DNA of 50,818 nucleotides from NCBI GenBank assembly GCA_038107835.1, contig JAYNHH010000016.1, positions 1 to 50,818 of the forward strand. Direction: 5' to 3'. Both the position numbers and the translations under genes were made by a program. This DNA comes from MED-G116 sp038107835 (lineage in GTDB: Bacteria; Pseudomonadota; Alphaproteobacteria; Puniceispirillales; Puniceispirillaceae). The notes below the pieces were generated by a model. It was given only the letters and a program-made list of their open reading frames with translations, had not been told where the DNA came from and did no database searches. This document shows, piece after piece, positions 49,885-50,818 of the stretch. Numbering within the stretch: the first letter of the stretch is position 1; each line of letters starts with the position of its first letter.

Positions 49885-50601
49885 TCATGGCGCCGCGATC
49901 AGCTGCAGCGCCGTCAGCCCGTCAATCACATATTGCACCGACAGCGCTGCCAGAATGATCGCCGTCACCCGCGAGAATACATTGCTCAGCCGCGGGTCGA
50001 TCATCCTGTCGGCGATTGCCGTCAGCACCATGATCTTGCCGGTTGCCAGCATCACCGCCAGCAGTGCGCCATAGCCGGTCAGGCTCATTACCATGCTGCC
50101 ACTGAAATCGGCGGATACGACCATCACCGACATGATCGCCGCCGGTCCGGCCAGCATCGGGATGGCGAGCGGGAAGATTGCCACATTTTCCGGTTCATCA
50201 TCGTTGCCGCTGGTGTCTTTTGTGTGCTGCTTGCCGGGGGTGGTTCTGGCACCAGCCTCAGCAGCATGGGCAGGGGCAGGGCCGGTTTCAGGACCGGTTG
50301 TCTCACGGCGTTTGCGCGCCTGGCGTTTGCTGGTCAGCATGTCCCACGCCACCAGGAACAGGATCACGCCACCGGCGATCTTGAAGGCTGGCTCGCCGAT
50401 CTGCAGATAGCGCAGCACCCATGATCCGCACAGCGCAAAGAACACCATGATCAGCGTCGCCACCAGCGTTGCCTCGATGGCGGTGCGGATTTTTGCGCGC
50501 TTGTCCTGCGCCGCTGTGACCGCCAGAAAAATGGGGGCGGTGCCGATCGGGTCGATGACGACGAAATAGACGATGAAGGCGGTCAGGAAATTCTCGATCA
50601 T
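49885..50601 (-). CDS. MarC family (UPF0056) integral membrane protein
   Basis: 238 residues with six predicted helices and family stretches FVVIDPIGTAPIFLA (about 13-27), AFKIAGGVILFLVAWDML (72-89) and IFPLAIPMLAGPAAI (about 141-155). The loop between helices 3 and 4 is a hydrophilic stretch of about 50 residues (KRQARKRRETTGPE... to ...NDDEPENVA), longer than in most relatives, which are about 200-215 residues. MarC proteins are inner-membrane proteins of unresolved transport function; despite the name, a role in antibiotic resistance is not supported. Confidence 0.92.
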   Translation of the reverse strand: MIENFLTAFIVYFVVIDPIGTAPIFLAVTAAQDKRAKIRTAIEATLVATLIMVFFALCGSWVLRYLQIGEPAFKIAGGVILFLVAWDMLTSKRQARKRRETTGPETGPAPAHAAEAGARTTPGKQHTKDTSGNDDEPENVAIFPLAIPMLAGPAAIMSVMVVSADFSGSMVMSLTGYGALLAVMLATGKIMVLTAIADRMIDPRLSNVFSRVTAIILAALSVQYVIDGLTALQLIAAP

Positions 50602-50686
50602 GGCGTTTGTCCGGCCTGGGGCTGATGCGGGCCCGGTGCTGGGCAGAGCGCCCGGCGAAATTTTCGCGGCGCTGCCGATATCGGGC

Positions 50687-50715
50687 TTGACGATGATACC
50701 CTTAAAGCCTTAAAA
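50687..50715 (+). promoter_or_regulatory. Candidate promoter for tRNA-Met
   Basis: TTGACG (50687-50692), 17 bp, TTAAAA (50710-50715) could be -35/-10 boxes, 53 bp ahead of the tRNA. The -35 is good and the -10 poor. An imperfect inverted repeat CCCTTAA...TTAAAAGGG (50699-50718) overlaps the -10. Confidence 0.35.
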
Positions 50716-50768
50716 GGGCGACATCAAGCGCCAAGCATGGCTGTCGCGCCGCAAACCGGCCCGATTAT

Positions 50769-50818
50769 GGCGGAGTAGCTCAGCTGGTTAGAGCAGCGGA
50801 ATCATAATCCGCGTGTCG
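50769..50818 (+). tRNA. tRNA-Met (elongator, CAU anticodon), 5' part only
   Basis: Acceptor 5' strand GGCGGAG, D-arm GCTC...GAGC with GGTTA loop, anticodon stem GCGGA/TCCGC around loop ATCATAA with anticodon CAT, then the start of the variable loop. The window ends before the T-arm. The body matches elongator tRNA-Met rather than initiator or tRNA-Ile2(CAU), both of which differ in acceptor and stem sequences. Confidence 0.92.

Noticed and set aside
1..50818. CRISPR arrays, prophage, integrases, defence islands or toxin-antitoxin pairs
   Set aside because: No regularly spaced repeats longer than 15 bp, no recognisable phage, recombinase or defence proteins; genes are housekeeping in conserved neighbourhoods.

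Overview
The window looks like a chromosomal stretch of a marine-type alphaproteobacterium. The evidence is the LexA operator of the alphaproteobacterial kind (GAAC-N7-GAAC) in front of imuA-imuB-dnaE2, a bacterial NDUFA12 complex I subunit gene next to mlaD, a B12-dependent ribonucleotide reductase, heterotetrameric sarcosine oxidase beta, and alphaproteobacterial gene neighbourhoods such as DsbA-like/aroQ/accB/accC/aat, rne/amidase/PBP1A/prfB and bcp//YhdP-like/tyrS. A SAR116-like or other marine lineage is a guess, not shown here. Two runs of exactly 100 N, each flanked by the same 55 bp on both sides, mark it as a short-read scaffold, possibly a metagenome or single-cell assembly.

Layout. 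1-1138 (-): start of soxB, running off the left edge. 1587-2756 (+): an M20 amidohydrolase, with a 22-bp palindrome in the divergent gap. 3090-9189 (+): the SOS mutagenesis operon imuA-imuB-dnaE2. 9264-9780 (+): a broken GFA-family gene split by the first N gap. 9790-11124 (-): a D,D-carboxypeptidase with a SPOR domain. 11535-14179 (+): clpS-clpA. 14199-15916 (-): a GNAT-like/DUF482 protein and a RidA protein, with a terminator between them. 16099-19749 (-): nrdJ. 20406-21691 (+): NDUFA12-mlaD-DUF2155. 21688-27086 (-): aat, accC, accB, aroQ, a DsbA-like oxidoreductase and an M48 protease with a repeat region. 27235-28413 (+): aminotransferase. 28410-30857 (-): rne. 31398-36620 (+): a tiny ORF, amidase, PBP1A, prfB. 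36651-37952 (-): DUF455 and bcp. 38092-41793 (+): a giant AsmA/YhdP-like protein. 41795-43814 (-): tyrS and an alpha/beta hydrolase. 43968-49219 (+): cysE, a cysteine desulfurase, a [2Fe-2S] ferredoxin, mnmA and an acyl-CoA synthetase. 49216-50601 (-): DUF2721 and MarC membrane proteins. 50769-50818 (+): 5' part of an elongator tRNA-Met.

How they work together. Most of the window is housekeeping: fatty acid initiation (AccBC), shikimate pathway (AroQ), RNA turnover (RNase E), peptidoglycan assembly and remodelling (PBP1A, amidase, carboxypeptidase), N-end rule proteolysis (Aat marks, ClpS reads, ClpAP degrades), translation (PrfB, TyrRS, tRNA-Met, MnmA) and dNTP supply (NrdJ). The cysE-desulfurase-ferredoxin-mnmA run reads as a compact route from serine through cysteine sulfur to tRNA 2-thiouridine.

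I see no phage, plasmid, transposase, CRISPR array or defence island. No clearly new system stands out. The best leads are the sulfur run with a CxxC-type MnmA, the palindrome by soxB, the repeat-rich 5' end of imuA, the 33-codon CPDC ORF abutting the amidase gene, and palindromic stop codons shared by convergent gene pairs.
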